Shown: positions 33,841 through 42,692 of the stretch, in pieces
Layout: every line of letters begins with the position of its first letter
Position numbering within the stretch: the first letter of the stretch is position 1
Assembly (NCBI GenBank): GCA_013360215.1
Contig: JABWCP010000006.1
Coordinates: forward strand, 1-64,000
DNA: 64,000 nucleotides
Direction of reading: 5' to 3'
DNA from: a bacterium
GTDB lineage: Bacteria > CLD3 > SB21
The notes under the pieces: model-generated
Told to the model about the DNA's origin: nothing
Seen by the model: only the letters and a program-made list of their open reading frames with translations
The model's database searches: none
Position numbers and translations under genes: made by a program

Positions 33841-35486
33841 TGATTAAAACCATAGCGGTTTGTTTCATATCGGGCTTTCTCTTGAGTTGTGTTCCAGCGC
33901 AGCAAGAGGAGCGTATAACTGTCGCTGTGCGCGCCGAGCCGGATGCTGTCAATCCCGTCACACACGCTTCGGCTTTTTCCAGAATTGTTTGTACCGGTAT
34001 TTTGCCGCGTTTGTTGGAGTCGGAATGGGATTCACTGCAAGGTCGTGTCGTGTACAAACCGTTTCTCGCTAAATCGTATTCTTTCTCCGACGATCGCCGT
34101 GTTTTGACTTACCACTTACGATCCGATTTTTTTTGGGAGGACGGCGAACGTGTGACGGCGCATGACATTCGCTTTACGTTTCAAATGATCGCCCATCCGG
34201 ATGTAGCCAGCACAAAAAAAGAACATATACAGTATCTGACGGATGCCCTGGGATCCGTGGACCGATCGGTCATCGCGCTCAATGATAGTACGATCGAATT
34301 TCATTTTACTCGTGCCTATCCGCTACAGATTTTTGATACCAATCTTCAACCCGGATTTTTGCCCTTTCACATTTTAAAAGATGTTAAACCCTCCGAGTTG
34401 CGGCGGCACACTATCAACACCATGCCGTTATCCGGAAGTTATTACGACATAACCATCTGGAAAAAACAAGACTATATCGTGCTGGAACGCAACACGCGTA
34501 GTCCGTATCAGGCCGCTTCCCGCCAAATCGTGTTTCGTATTATTCCCGAATATACTACGCGGTTGACTGCTCTTAAAACGGGTGATGTGGATGTGATGTA
34601 TCCGATTATGCCGCAAGACGTGGCGGATTTACGCAAAACCAATCCGGAACTGCGTATTGAGGCGATGCGTTCGCGATATTATGATTATGTCGGATGGCAA
34701 AATATAGATCAGCATATATATCATGCATCGTCCGGTAAAACTATTCAACCGCATCCGTTGTTTGGTTCAAAATACGTACGCCGGGCATTGACGATGGCGA
34801 TTCACCGTCAGGAAATCGTAGATGGGTTTATGGGGGAATTTGGGCGTGTGGCGATCACACCGATTTCACCGGTCTTTCGTTGGGCTGCCAATGATACGTT
34901 GAGTCCGCTGCCTTATGAACCCGAAGAATCGAAGCGTCTTTTAGCCCAGGAAGGTTGGATTGATCGTGACGGCGACGGCATCGTAGAAAAAAACGGCAGA
35001 GCTTTTTCATTTGAACTATACTACGATGCGGGTAACGACCGGCGCCAATTTGCGGCGCTTATTGTACAGCGTGATCTAAAAAAAATTGGCATCCGCTGCG
35101 ATGTACGAACAGCCGAAACAAATGTGTTTTATGATGACGAGTTGAATAAAAAATACGACGCTTTTATCTCCGGCATCGGCGTGCCGCTTATGATTGATCC
35201 GACAAGCGAGTGGAGTTCGGATTTGAAAAAAAATCCGTATAACGATATTTCATATCAAAATCCCAACGTAGATGCTTTGATTGAGGCCGGCAAGCGCGTA
35301 AACAATCCCGAAGAGGCAGCGCCGATGTGGCGTGCTTTGCAGGCGATCCTGCACGAGGATCAGCCGGCGACTTTTTTATATTGGCGTGATGAATTAGTAG
35401 GGTATAATCAAAAAATAAAAAATTCGCGCACCAGTCTGCTGGGGGAAATCGACAAATTCTGGTTGTGGGAAAAAGTTACGAATTAA
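33837..35486 (+). CDS. Peptide-type ABC transporter substrate-binding lipoprotein
   Basis: A 549-residue solute-binding protein of family 5 (DppA/OppA type). The signal peptide ends in lipobox LLSC (Cys about residue 17), so it is membrane-anchored. Family marks are HASAFSRIVCTGILPRLLE, LTYHLRSDFFWEDGERVTAHDI, and RRALTMAIHRQEIVDGFMG. It should bind oligopeptides or similar solutes. No permease or ATPase gene follows; the next gene on this strand is far away, so it may share a transporter encoded elsewhere. It overlaps fprA by four bases, an odd pair that implies coupling but no obvious shared function. Confidence 0.92.
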   Translation: MMIKTIAVCFISGFLLSCVPAQQEERITVAVRAEPDAVNPVTHASAFSRIVCTGILPRLLESEWDSLQGRVVYKPFLAKSYSFSDDRRVLTYHLRSDFFWEDGERVTAHDIRFTFQMIAHPDVASTKKEHIQYLTDALGSVDRSVIALNDSTIEFHFTRAYPLQIFDTNLQPGFLPFHILKDVKPSELRRHTINTMPLSGSYYDITIWKKQDYIVLERNTRSPYQAASRQIVFRIIPEYTTRLTALKTGDVDVMYPIMPQDVADLRKTNPELRIEAMRSRYYDYVGWQNIDQHIYHASSGKTIQPHPLFGSKYVRRALTMAIHRQEIVDGFMGEFGRVAITPISPVFRWAANDTLSPLPYEPEESKRLLAQEGWIDRDGDGIVEKNGRAFSFELYYDAGNDRRQFAALIVQRDLKKIGIRCDVRTAETNVFYDDELNKKYDAFISGIGVPLMIDPTSEWSSDLKKNPYNDISYQNPNVDALIEAGKRVNNPEEAAPMWRALQAILHEDQPATFLYWRDELVGYNQKIKNSRTSLLGEIDKFWLWEKVTN

Positions 35487-35758
35487 CGAACGGCAACCAG
35501 ATTATACAGCAAAGCCACACCGGACGATAGAAAAGCCGTTATATTGATCCACCACGCGGCTTGGTTCAACCAACGTGCGGAGGATTCGTTTTCATTCGGT
35601 AATTTCTTCGCAATCCGGTTAGCCGAAAACCATAAAATCATTCCTGCCATACCGACCGGCAAAACAAATAAAGCCATCAGATATTGCCATATCCATCCGG
35701 TCATCAAAAAGAATAATCCGCAAAGAATAGACAATACGCGAAAAATAGGGACGATCAT
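35483..35758 (-). CDS. Small membrane protein, unknown function
   Basis: A 91-residue hydrophobic protein with three predicted transmembrane segments (RVLSILCGLFFLMTG, YLMALFVLPVGMAGMILWF and INITAFLSSGVALLYNLV). I do not recognise a family. The ATG at 35758 overlaps the metH stop (ATGA), suggesting coupling to metH; an alternative start lies at 35773. Its end overlaps the convergent solute-binding protein gene by four bases. Confidence 0.65.
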   Translation of the reverse strand: MIVPIFRVLSILCGLFFLMTGWIWQYLMALFVLPVGMAGMILWFSANRIAKKLPNENESSARWLNQAAWWINITAFLSSGVALLYNLVAVR

Positions 35759-37581
35759 GCGGCGGGCTCCCATTTGCGTTCATCAAATATGAGTTGGCGT
35801 GCAAGTTCACGTTCATGCGGATCAATCTTGTACAAGGGCATGATTTTTTGCGCATTGACGATAGCCATATCCAGGCCTGCTTCGATAGCGTAGTGAAGGA
35901 ATACGGAATTGATCACATGGCGCGCCTGCGGCGAAAGACCGAAAGAAATATTGCTCACGCCGAGTAAGGTTTTACAGCCGGGGTAGGTTTGTTTGATCAA
36001 ACGGATCGCCTCGATCGTTTCAATTCCGGCTTTACGAAATTCTTCATCACCGGAGCCCAGCGTAAAAGTCAGTGTGTCGAAAATAAGATCTTCATCCCGC
36101 ATGCCGTATTTTTCGACGGCTATGGTTCGAATGCGTCGGGCAATGGCTAACTTACGTTCACGCGTTTTGGCCATACCGTCTTCGTCTATTGTCAACGCGA
36201 CGACGGCCGCTCCGTAGCGTTTGCACAGACTCAAAACCTTGTCCGTACGTTCTTCGCCGTCTTCGAGATTGATCGAGTTGACGATGGCCCGACCTCCGAG
36301 CATTTGCAAGGCACGCTCAATCACAGGGACTTCGGTCGAGTCAATCATAATGGGAATTGAAATCTGGGTATTGAAGCGCCGAATGGTTTCCTCCATATCA
36401 CGCACTTCGTTGCGACCCACATACGCCACGCACACATCAAGCACGTGAGCGCCTTCGCGGGTCTGTTCTTTTCCCATGGAAACCATTTCATCGTAATTTT
36501 CGGCGATCAGGAGCTCACGGAATTTTTTGGAGCCATTGGCATTTGTGCGCTCTCCGATGAGTAAAGGCGCGGGTTCGACATGCATCGGCGAACTCATATA
36601 AATGGAAGCAACGGACGGCGTATAATTCCATGTACGCTTTAATGGATTGAGGCGTGCAGCCGCTTCGGCGAGAGGTTTGATATGCGCCGGTGTAGTACCG
36701 CAACAACCACCCACGACGTTGACACCGAAATCTTTAGAAAAATGCATCAACCATTTGACTAAATCATCCGGCGATAGGTGATAATGCGCTTTACCGCCGA
36801 TGTTTTCCGGTATGCCGGCATTGGGCATACAAAAAACATGTTTGGGTGAATTATGACACAGAAAACGAATATTGTCGGACATTTCCTGAGGCCCGGTTGC
36901 ACAATTCATACCCACGACATCGACGATGTCATACGGCTCTAGCGTAGTCAAGGCCGCGCTGATTTCGGTTCCCATAAGCATCGTGCCCGTAGTTTCTACC
37001 GTAACGGAAACAATGACGGGTAGTTTTCTTTTTCGCTCACGGAACAGGTCTTGTGCAGCGCACAGGGCGATCTTGGTTTGTAGGATATCCTGACAGGTTT
37101 CAATGCAAAACAGATCGGCGCCGCCATCCATTAAGCCGGCCAACTGTTCATAAAACGATGCGCGCATGGTTTCAAAATCAATATGACTGAGCGAGGGTAG
37201 TTTGGTTGTCGGTCCTACGGAACCGGCCACGAAACGCGGTTTGTCGGGAGTAGAAAAATCCAGCGCACATTTTTTAGCTAACGCGGCGCCCAACTTGCTC
37301 AATTCGTAAGCGCGATCCTGAAGATCGTATTCGGCCAAAACAATGGATGAGGAACCAAACGTATCTGTTTCGATGACATCGGCACCGGCCTCAAGAAAAT
37401 CCACGTGTACTTTTTCCATAGCGGAAGGTCTGGAAATGAGCAGATATTCATTGCATCCGTTATAAGCTTCGCCGCCAAAATCATCGGCCGTGAGATTCTG
37501 GGTTTGCAGATTGGTTCCGGTGGCGCCGTCAAATACGATAATTTTTTCGTTTAGCAGTTCGGTGAATGATTTCACAAGCAA
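35755..37581 (-). CDS. metH: Methionine synthase, homocysteine and folate modules only
   Basis: A 608-residue protein with the first two modules of cobalamin-dependent methionine synthase. The homocysteine S-methyltransferase barrel (residues 1-325) has FDGATGTNLQ and zinc cysteines in GMNCATGP and GGCCGTTP (about residue 291). The pterin-binding barrel (345-600) has IGERTNANGSKKF and IMIDSTEVPVIERALQ. The chain stops there, without the cobalamin-binding (DxHxxG) or reactivation modules, and the next gene does not supply them. They must be encoded elsewhere or the enzyme differs. A GTG at 37575 after AAAGG is a better start than the TTG at 37581. It lies downstream of ahcY, across a terminator. 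Confidence 0.9.
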   Translation of the reverse strand: MLVKSFTELLNEKIIVFDGATGTNLQTQNLTADDFGGEAYNGCNEYLLISRPSAMEKVHVDFLEAGADVIETDTFGSSSIVLAEYDLQDRAYELSKLGAALAKKCALDFSTPDKPRFVAGSVGPTTKLPSLSHIDFETMRASFYEQLAGLMDGGADLFCIETCQDILQTKIALCAAQDLFRERKRKLPVIVSVTVETTGTMLMGTEISAALTTLEPYDIVDVVGMNCATGPQEMSDNIRFLCHNSPKHVFCMPNAGIPENIGGKAHYHLSPDDLVKWLMHFSKDFGVNVVGGCCGTTPAHIKPLAEAAARLNPLKRTWNYTPSVASIYMSSPMHVEPAPLLIGERTNANGSKKFRELLIAENYDEMVSMGKEQTREGAHVLDVCVAYVGRNEVRDMEETIRRFNTQISIPIMIDSTEVPVIERALQMLGGRAIVNSINLEDGEERTDKVLSLCKRYGAAVVALTIDEDGMAKTRERKLAIARRIRTIAVEKYGMRDEDLIFDTLTFTLGSGDEEFRKAGIETIEAIRLIKQTYPGCKTLLGVSNISFGLSPQARHVINSVFLHYAIEAGLDMAIVNAQKIMPLYKIDPHERELARQLIFDERKWEPAA

Positions 37582-37596
37582 CCTTTGGGATAATAT

Positions 37597-37627
37597 AAAA
37601 AAAGCGATCCTAAACTCTTAGGATCGC
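37597..37627 (-). terminator. Intrinsic terminator between ahcY and metH
   Basis: GCGATCCTAA (37604-37613) and TTAGGATCGC (37618-37627) form a perfect 10-bp stem with a 4-base loop. Seven T follow on the minus strand. It ends only 15 bases upstream of metH, which leaves almost no room for a separate metH promoter. Confidence 0.9.
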
Positions 37628-37656
37628 TCAATGATCATCAGAGTCGTGCGTAATTA

Positions 37657-38985
37657 TTAATAACGATACATCTCAGGTTTGTACGGCCCTTTGACGTCCA
37701 CGCCAATGTATTCGGCCTGTTCGCTGGTCAATTCGTCCAGCTCAACGCCGATTTTTTCGAGGTGCAAACGTGCTACCATTTCGTCCAGATGTTTGGGCAA
37801 AGTATACACTTTGTTTTCGTACTTCGCACTGTTATTCCACAATTCGATTTGCGCCAGCGTTTGATTGGTAAACGAATTAGACATCACAAACGAAGGGTGA
37901 CCCATAGCGCAGCCGAGGTTTACCAGACGTCCTTCGGCAAGAACGATGATCTCTTTGCCGTCCACGGTATATTTATCAACCTGCGGTTTGATCGTGTCCA
38001 TGGTGTGGCCATAGTTCTTATTGAGCCAAGCCATATCAATTTCCGTGTCGAAGTGGCCGATATTGCAAAGCACGGCTTTATCTTTCATAGCGCGGAAATG
38101 GCGATCAGTCACGATGCGGCAGTTGCCGGTTGCGGTAACGATAATATCGGCTTCTTTGATGGCTGTATCCATTTTTTTGACTTCATAACCTTCCATCGCC
38201 GCTTGCAGTGCGCAGATCGGATCGATTTCCGTAACGATCACACGGCACTTGGCATCGCGGAGGGATTCGGCCGAGCCTTTGCCCACATCGCCAAAACCGG
38301 CAACGACAGCGACTTTACCGGCTAACATCAGATCGGTAGCGCGGCGAATGGCATCCACAAGCGATTCACGGCAACCGTATTTGTTATCAAATTTTGATTT
38401 GGTAACGGAATCGTTGATGTTGATCGCCGGAAGGGGAAGCGTGCCTTTTTTGACGCGCTCATAAAGACGATGAACGCCGGTTGTGGTTTCTTCGGAGATA
38501 CCGCGTACGCCTTTGGCCAATGACGGATATTTATCCAGGACCATATTGGTAAGATCACCGCCGTCATCAAGGATCATATTGAGTGGTTGGCGATCTTTAC
38601 CGAAAAACAATGTTTGTTCAATACACCAGTCAAATTCTTCGGCATTCATACCTTTCCAGGCGTAGACAGGAATACCTGCGGCGGCTATGGCGGCGGCGGC
38701 ATGATCTTGTGTTGAAAAAATATTACAGGATGACCAGGTGACGTCAGCGCCGAGTTCGACCAAGGTTTCGATCAAAACGGCGGTTTGAATCGTCATGTGA
38801 AGACAGCCGGCGATACGCGCGCCTTTGAGCGGCTTGGTAACGCCATATTTGGCACGCAACGCCATAAGTCCCGGCATTTCGGCTTCGGCGAGTTTGATTT
38901 CTTTGCGGCCCCACTCGGCAAGACTCATATCCTTAACTTTGTAAGGAACGTAGGCCGGCACATTCAATTTTTCGGCAACAGACAT
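37657..38985 (-). CDS. ahcY: S-adenosyl-L-homocysteine hydrolase
   Basis: A 442-residue AhcY, which splits SAH to adenosine and homocysteine in the methyl cycle. It shows [31 protein letters not shown], the NAD-binding [16 protein letters not shown], and the C-terminal KPEMYRY. Its product homocysteine is the substrate of the metH product downstream, so the two form a methyl-cycle pair on one strand, though with a terminator between them. The leader (38986-39066) has only a weak AGTTTCAA/TTGAAACT hairpin and no recognisable SAH riboswitch. AAGGAG precedes the ATG. Confidence 0.97.
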   Translation of the reverse strand: MSVAEKLNVPAYVPYKVKDMSLAEWGRKEIKLAEAEMPGLMALRAKYGVTKPLKGARIAGCLHMTIQTAVLIETLVELGADVTWSSCNIFSTQDHAAAAIAAAGIPVYAWKGMNAEEFDWCIEQTLFFGKDRQPLNMILDDGGDLTNMVLDKYPSLAKGVRGISEETTTGVHRLYERVKKGTLPLPAININDSVTKSKFDNKYGCRESLVDAIRRATDLMLAGKVAVVAGFGDVGKGSAESLRDAKCRVIVTEIDPICALQAAMEGYEVKKMDTAIKEADIIVTATGNCRIVTDRHFRAMKDKAVLCNIGHFDTEIDMAWLNKNYGHTMDTIKPQVDKYTVDGKEIIVLAEGRLVNLGCAMGHPSFVMSNSFTNQTLAQIELWNNSAKYENKVYTLPKHLDEMVARLHLEKIGVELDELTSEQAEYIGVDVKGPYKPEMYRY

Positions 38986-39066
38986 TGTAGACTCCTTATT
39001 TTATCGCTAACAAAGTTTCAATTTTTTTTGAAACTATAATCGAAATGCTTTATAAAAGCAAACGAA

Positions 39067-39549
39067 TTATTTGTCTTCGTCCGGTAAATTTTCCGACAAA
39101 GCGTCCGCGGCATCTTCGGCCCAGTTTTGAAATTTTTTCCGATCTTCTTTCGTCCAGCGGGCGTCCCCGTGAGTGATCAGATAAATCGGCATCGGCATCT
39201 TTTCGCTACGCACCTCGCCGGCCATTTCATTTAATTTTTCAACCTGACGATGGGCGTTGTATTTTTTCCAGTCGGAAAAATTCAAATGGCGGCGCCCTTC
39301 ATTGACATCGTGTGCGACCAGCCAGGAGATCGGCGCTATTTCGCTGTACCACGGCCAAACGGTTTCATGCGAATGGCAATCGTTGCAAGCGGTCTTCATC
39401 ATGGTTTTGATATCGTCCGGAATGGTGACATGTTTTTCGAGCGTACGTTCCGGATCAATGGGAGGATTGGTACGTTCGGGGCGAATAAACTGTATGGCGA
39501 TAAAAAGAACCGGTAAACCGATAGCCAACCATTTTAAGACACGCTTCAT
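39067..39549 (-). CDS. Haem-binding-domain protein, membrane-anchored
   Basis: A 160-residue protein with one N-terminal membrane segment (WLAIGLPVLFIAIQFI) and a periplasmic part with one CxxCH site, CNDCHSHETVWPWYS. It matches the small 'haem-binding domain' family common in Bacteroidota and relatives (CxxCHS, then WPWY, and a C-terminal MP[IM] stretch). It probably carries one c-type haem; its redox partner is unknown. A ccmB gene for haem attachment is present at 18878-19558. It lies about 80 bases upstream of ahcY on the same strand. Confidence 0.85.
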   Translation of the reverse strand: MKRVLKWLAIGLPVLFIAIQFIRPERTNPPIDPERTLEKHVTIPDDIKTMMKTACNDCHSHETVWPWYSEIAPISWLVAHDVNEGRRHLNFSDWKKYNAHRQVEKLNEMAGEVRSEKMPMPIYLITHGDARWTKEDRKKFQNWAEDAADALSENLPDEDK

Positions 39550-39602
39550 AGATTATCCTTTCTTCTACATCTAAAATACAACGGAGGAAAATATTGTTTT
39601 GG

Positions 39603-39633
39603 TTTGTTATTTTCCATTGAATTTCTACATTTC
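39603..39633 (+). promoter_or_regulatory. Candidate Bacteroidota-type promoter of the M2 peptidase
   Basis: TTTG (39603-39606) and TACATTTC (39626-39633) are 19 bases apart. They match the TTTG / TAnnTTTG pattern with one mismatch. Confidence 0.3.
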
Positions 39634-39674
39634 GAAGATTCAGTTATGATTTATAACGATTACCGGAGAATGTC

Positions 39675-41447
39675 ATGAAACGATTTTTTATAACTGCTTT
39701 TTTGTTTACTTCGCTGTTGTCTTGCGGTAAGACGTTGCAGGAAGAAGCGGATGCTTTTTTGAAATCTTATAATCAAGAGTATCAGGCGGTTTATTATGAA
39801 GCCAGCAAAGCCCAATGGAAAGCACTCACGGACATCAATGCCGTAAACGACAGTTTGAGTGTTGTAGCCAATAAAAAATATGCTGCGTTTGCAGGCAGCA
39901 AAGACATCATTCAGAAAGTACGGTTTTTCAGAGAACACCGTTCGGAACTCAATGACATAACGATACGTCAGCTTGATAAAATATGGCTGGACGCGTCGCA
40001 TCAACCCGGTACCATGCCTGATGTAGTGGACCAACTGATCAAAGCCAATACGGAAGCGACCAGTGCATTGTATAGCTACCAGTTTACGGTTAACGGCAAA
40101 CCTTATTCAGCGAATGACATTGATCGTGCGTTGCGCAATTCTTCCGATCTCAAGGAACGCGAGGCGGTTTGGACCGCGTCCAAAGAAGTCGGAAAAATCG
40201 AACGTGACCATCTTGCCCGACTGCAGGAGCTGCGTAATAAAGTAGCACGCGAAATGAAGTACAGTTCATTTTTTGATCTGGAAGCGCACGATTATGGAAT
40301 GTCATCGGACGAAGTGATCCAACTGATGGATCAATTTTCAGAAGATCTGAAACCTCTGTATAGAGAACTGCATACGTATATACGCTACGAATTAGCCAAA
40401 AAGTATAATCAACCCGTTCCGGAGTATCTTCCGGCGCACTGGCTGCCCAATCGTTGGGCACAAAATTGGCCGGGATTAGTTCCGGGATTGCAGGGTGAAG
40501 GGGATATACCCGGAAAATCCAAAGAATGGGTCGTTGAGCAAGCTGAGAAATTTTACATGAGCATGGGGTTTGAAAAGCTGAACGATAATTTTTATAAAAA
40601 TTCTGATTTGTATCCTGCCGATGCCGCAAGCGGACGAAAAAAGAATACCCATGCGTCGGCATGGCACCTGAATCTGGATCAGGATTACCGTTCGCTGATG
40701 AGTGTCGAACCCAATATGGAATGGTTTAAAACGACGCATCATGAGCTCGGGCATATTTATTACTACATCGCTTATACCAATCCTGAAGTGCCGCTTACCT
40801 TGCGTGCCGGAGCTAATCGTGCGTACCATGAAGCGATGGGTGACCTGATGGCTGTGGCTGCATCGCAAGAGGCTTATTTAGCCAGTTTAGGTTTATTTGA
40901 TAAAACTAAGACGCCCGATGCGATCAAACTTTTGCTCAACAGCGCTTTATCCAATAGTTCGATCGTTTTTCTGCCATTTGCTGCGGGTACGATGACGCAT
41001 TTTGAATACGAACTGTACGAAAAAAATCTTCCCAAAGAAGAATTTAATAAGACATGGTGGGCACTAGCCAAAAAATATCAAGGTATAGTTCCACCGAAAG
41101 AGCGTGGTGCCGAATATTGTGATGCGGCTACCAAAACGCACATCATTGACGATCCGGCGCAGTATTATGATTACGCCATTTCGTGTGTTTTGAAATTCCA
41201 AATGCATGACCATATTGCCAAGCAGATACTCAAGCAAGATCCGGCCAATTGCAATTATTACGGAAGCAAAGAAGCCGGTGAGTTTATTCGCTCGATTATG
41301 CGTCCGGGCGCGAGCAAAGATTGGCGTCAAGTTTTGAAAGAAAAAACGGGTCAGGACTTGTCTGCAAAAGCCATGTTGGATTATTACGGCCCGCTTTATG
41401 ACTGGCTGCTCCAACAGAATAAGGGAAGAAAGAAAGCCGAGTTTTGA
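39675..41447 (+). CDS. M2-family peptidyl-dipeptidase (ACE-like) lipoprotein
   Basis: A 590-residue metallopeptidase. The signal peptide ends in lipobox LLSC (Cys about residue 16). The zinc motif is TTHHELGHIYYY (about residue 354), with the third ligand region in RAYHEAMGDLMAVAAS. Further family marks are PAHWLPNRWAQNWPGLVPG and the C-terminal RPGASKDWRQVLKEKTGQDLS-like segment, as in angiotensin-converting-enzyme relatives. It should remove dipeptides from peptide C-termini at the outer or inner membrane face. It is preceded by ACCGGAG and stands alone; only a short repeat tract follows. Confidence 0.94.
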   Translation: MKRFFITAFLFTSLLSCGKTLQEEADAFLKSYNQEYQAVYYEASKAQWKALTDINAVNDSLSVVANKKYAAFAGSKDIIQKVRFFREHRSELNDITIRQLDKIWLDASHQPGTMPDVVDQLIKANTEATSALYSYQFTVNGKPYSANDIDRALRNSSDLKEREAVWTASKEVGKIERDHLARLQELRNKVAREMKYSSFFDLEAHDYGMSSDEVIQLMDQFSEDLKPLYRELHTYIRYELAKKYNQPVPEYLPAHWLPNRWAQNWPGLVPGLQGEGDIPGKSKEWVVEQAEKFYMSMGFEKLNDNFYKNSDLYPADAASGRKKNTHASAWHLNLDQDYRSLMSVEPNMEWFKTTHHELGHIYYYIAYTNPEVPLTLRAGANRAYHEAMGDLMAVAASQEAYLASLGLFDKTKTPDAIKLLLNSALSNSSIVFLPFAAGTMTHFEYELYEKNLPKEEFNKTWWALAKKYQGIVPPKERGAEYCDAATKTHIIDDPAQYYDYAISCVLKFQMHDHIAKQILKQDPANCNYYGSKEAGEFIRSIMRPGASKDWRQVLKEKTGQDLSAKAMLDYYGPLYDWLLQQNKGRKKAEF

Positions 41448-41471
41448 GGAAAAATGAGAGTTATGAATGCA

Positions 41472-41498
41472 GAGTTTAGAGTTTAGAATTTTAGATTT
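41472..41498. repeat. Degenerate GAGTTTA tandem repeat
   Basis: Three to four imperfect copies of a 7-8 base unit (GAGTTTA, GAGTTTA, GAATTTTA, GATTTG) occur between the M2 peptidase and thioesterase genes. The tract is short and noncoding. Confidence 0.45.
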
Positions 41499-41565
41499 GC
41501 GATTAGACGATTGTATGCGAATCATTTGCATAAAACGTTTGAACAACGTGAGGGTTGTTTAGTTG

Positions 41566-42024
41566 ATGATAAAAGAGATTGCTGAATTGAGAGGTTATCC
41601 GGTGATTTATTCGACGCCGGTGGCATGGGGCGAAATGGATGCGCTGGGGCATGTCAATAACATCATGTACTTTCGTTATTTTGAAAGTGCGCGCTCCGAT
41701 TATTTCCAACGCATCGGTGTATGGGATCATGCTCGGGAACACGGTATCGGCGTCATTCTACATTCGACGCAGTGCCGCTTTAAACGGCCTCTGACTTATC
41801 CGGATCAGATTCACGTAGGCGCTGCGACGGTCGAGGTGATGGCCGATCGTTTTCGCATGAAATATGCCGTGTGGAGTGAAACGCAACAGGCCATCGTGGC
41901 CGAAGGCGAAGGATTGATCGTCGTGTATGATTATAATCAAAATCAGAAATGTCCAATGCCATCGTGGATGCGCGATGCGATGGCTGACTTAGAAAAAAAG
42001 GCGAGTCAGCCGACAAATTTGTAA
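41566..42024 (+). CDS. Acyl-CoA thioesterase (4HBT/hotdog family)
   Basis: A 152-residue hotdog-fold thioesterase. The catalytic region WGEMDALGHVNNIMYFRYFESAR carries the Asp and the HVNN pattern of the 4-hydroxybenzoyl-CoA thioesterase/YbgC-FadM branch. The C-terminal half shows VEVMADRFRMKYAVWSE. It hydrolyses acyl-CoA; the preferred chain is unknown. ATG 41566 follows a TTG at 41563; no strong ribosome binding site is present. Its 3' end overlaps the convergent response regulator gene by 19 bases. Confidence 0.88.
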   Translation: MIKEIAELRGYPVIYSTPVAWGEMDALGHVNNIMYFRYFESARSDYFQRIGVWDHAREHGIGVILHSTQCRFKRPLTYPDQIHVGAATVEVMADRFRMKYAVWSETQQAIVAEGEGLIVVYDYNQNQKCPMPSWMRDAMADLEKKASQPTNL

Positions 42025-42692
42025 CCTAGACGGTGGACGGTGATAAAATATTGAGGCCGTTTGGGATTGGGCTCTAATTTTTGACGTAACCACGCCATGT
42101 GTACATCCACCGTGCGTGTTGTGATGTCTTCGCCATAATTCCAAACGTTCTCAAGTAATTCATCCCGGGACAAAGTCGCATTGCGATGCTCGATCATATA
42201 GCGTAACAATCGAAATTCCTGCGCTGAGAGCTCCACTGTTTTTTTATGGACGCGTACTTCGGCTTTTCGAAAATCCACCTCAATATTGTTGAAACTGTAA
42301 TTGTCCGACGCCTCCATGCGATTGGCCGGTTCACTACGTCGCAATAGCGCTTCGATACGTGCCGTGAGTTCGCTCATATCAAAAGGTTTCGTCAGATAAT
42401 CATCGGCACCGAGTTTGAGTCCGATCACTTTATCGGTCGTCTGGCTTTTGGCGGTCAACATCAATATAGGCGTACGATCGCCGTCGCCGCGTAAATCGCG
42501 GCACACGTCCAAACCTGAACTTTGCGGCAGCATCACATCCATTAAAATAATATCATAACGATTCTTTCGGGCTTTGCTCAAAGCGATGGTGCCGTTTTCA
42601 GCGATGTCCACGGCGAATCCTTCACGCCGTAAGCGATCCGACAAAGTTATAATTAAACCGGGTTCGTCCTCGACCAGTAATAATTTTTTCAC
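42006..42692 (-). CDS. OmpR-family response regulator
   Basis: A 228-residue response regulator. The receiver domain has DEP near residue 10, the phosphoacceptor Asp in IILMDVMLPQSSG (about residue 52) and the Lys in LTKPFD (about residue 103). The C-terminal winged helix (residues 130-228) shows LSAQEFRLLRYMIEH, RDELLENVWNYG and TVDVHMAWLRQKLEPNP. It overlaps the sensor kinase gene by four bases, so the two are a cognate pair. It lies on the opposite strand from an envelope/ABC operon that starts 167 bases from the kinase gene and is a likely target. Confidence 0.95.
   Translation of the reverse strand: MKKLLLVEDEPGLIITLSDRLRREGFAVDIAENGTIALSKARKNRYDIILMDVMLPQSSGLDVCRDLRGDGDRTPILMLTAKSQTTDKVIGLKLGADDYLTKPFDMSELTARIEALLRRSEPANRMEASDNYSFNNIEVDFRKAEVRVHKKTVELSAQEFRLLRYMIEHRNATLSRDELLENVWNYGEDITTRTVDVHMAWLRQKLEPNPKRPQYFITVHRLGYKFVG

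Noticed and set aside
38986-39066. Possible SAH or SAM riboswitch before ahcY
   Set aside because: Only 81 bases, with one weak A/T-rich hairpin; none of the conserved core of those riboswitches is seen.
41064-41546. 160-codon minus-strand frame overlapping the M2 peptidase end
   Set aside because: Its N-terminus is the GAGTTTA repeat tract read in reverse, and the rest is antisense to the peptidase gene.
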